Shown here one piece after another: positions 13,777-13,897 of a stretch of 13,897 nt of DNA. This DNA comes from Bacteroidales bacterium. GTDB lineage: Bacteria; Bacteroidota; Bacteroidia; Bacteroidales; UBA7960. The position numbers and the translations under genes were made by a program. The notes beneath the pieces are model-generated. The model worked only from the letters and a program-made list of their open reading frames with translations, did not search any database and was not told the DNA's origin. Location: NCBI GenBank assembly GCA_007122745.1, contig SKTA01000218.1, forward strand, positions 1 to 13,897, read 5' to 3'. The number at the start of each line of letters is the position of its first letter. Position 1 is the first letter of the stretch.

Positions 13777-13897
13777 TGCTTAACAAAAAACAACATATAG
13801 GCAGCTTACGCGATCGATACATTCCCTTGCCGTGCTGCACCGACTACCAGTTACCTGTTTCCTTACACCTGTTATACTTTTGTTTTTTATTGAATTG

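Larger units (their letters stand above)
13361..13897. other. Non-coding, A/T-rich regulatory-looking region at the window end
   Basis: 537 bp with no convincing gene on either strand. It contains the TTTTGCACG direct-repeat array, several TAnnTTTG matches on the plus strand, a small inverted repeat (ATTAATC/GATTAAT) and homopolymer A tracts at about 13713-13766. The minus-strand frame at 13607-13840 is a product of the A tracts (runs of Phe) and is not taken as a gene. Two plus-strand micro-frames (13502-13579, 25 codons, and 13617-13715, 32 codons) are possible but unsupported. The layout suggests the control region of a plus-strand gene beyond the window edge. Confidence 0.5.

Noticed and set aside
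13607..13840. 77-codon minus-strand frame with a hydrophobic stretch resembling a membrane protein
   Set aside because: The Phe-rich stretch comes from A homopolymers on the plus strand. There is no recognisable domain, and plus-strand promoter elements overlap it.

Overview
The window looks like chromosomal DNA of a Gram-negative member of Bacteroidota. The evidence is a very large Sec-exported subtilase ending in a type IX secretion (T9SS) sorting domain, a membrane-bound TPR/AraC-type regulator of a kind common in that phylum, an epimerase-type threonine dehydrogenase, and several exact matches to the Bacteroidota -7 promoter element TAnnTTTG. Leaders carry no obvious Shine-Dalgarno sequences. 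No rRNA, tRNA, CRISPR, transposase or phage gene was seen.

Layout. The left part (1-8883) is read from the minus strand. It holds the first 29 codons of an exported protein that runs off the edge (1-87), dnaX (172-1877), a giant secreted subtilisin-like protease (2004-7631) and an SDR-type L-threonine 3-dehydrogenase (7921-8883). The right part (9301-13360) is read from the plus strand. It holds kbl (glycine C-acetyltransferase), tatD (metal-dependent hydrolase/DNase) and a TPR-transmembrane-AraC regulator. The last 537 bases hold no convincing gene but contain a phased direct-repeat array and promoter-like sites that point out of the window.

How the genes work together. tdh and kbl are divergent neighbours and encode the two steps that turn L-threonine into glycine and acetyl-CoA. 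The 417 bp between them carry two direct copies of a 30-bp element and two copies of a related 51-bp element in inverted orientation. kbl and tatD are separated by 263 bp made almost entirely of short repeats and palindromes, and the last palindrome ends 5 bp before the tatD start codon. A strong hairpin with a T tract closes tatD.

Main points of interest. (1) dnaX is not one open frame. The clamp-loader domains I-III end two codons after a run of ten A residues, and the tau-specific C-terminal region continues without a stop in the -1 frame. This is the layout expected if slippage on the A10 run makes both a short (gamma-like, 367 aa) and a long (tau-like, 568 aa) product; an assembly indel is the main alternative. 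(2) Just downstream of the AraC-type regulator gene, TTTTGCACG recurs at 19-21 bp intervals directly upstream of a TAnnTTTG element. This resembles an operator array and is a candidate target of that regulator. (3) The intergenic regions are rich in small palindromic repeats placed next to promoters and start codons.
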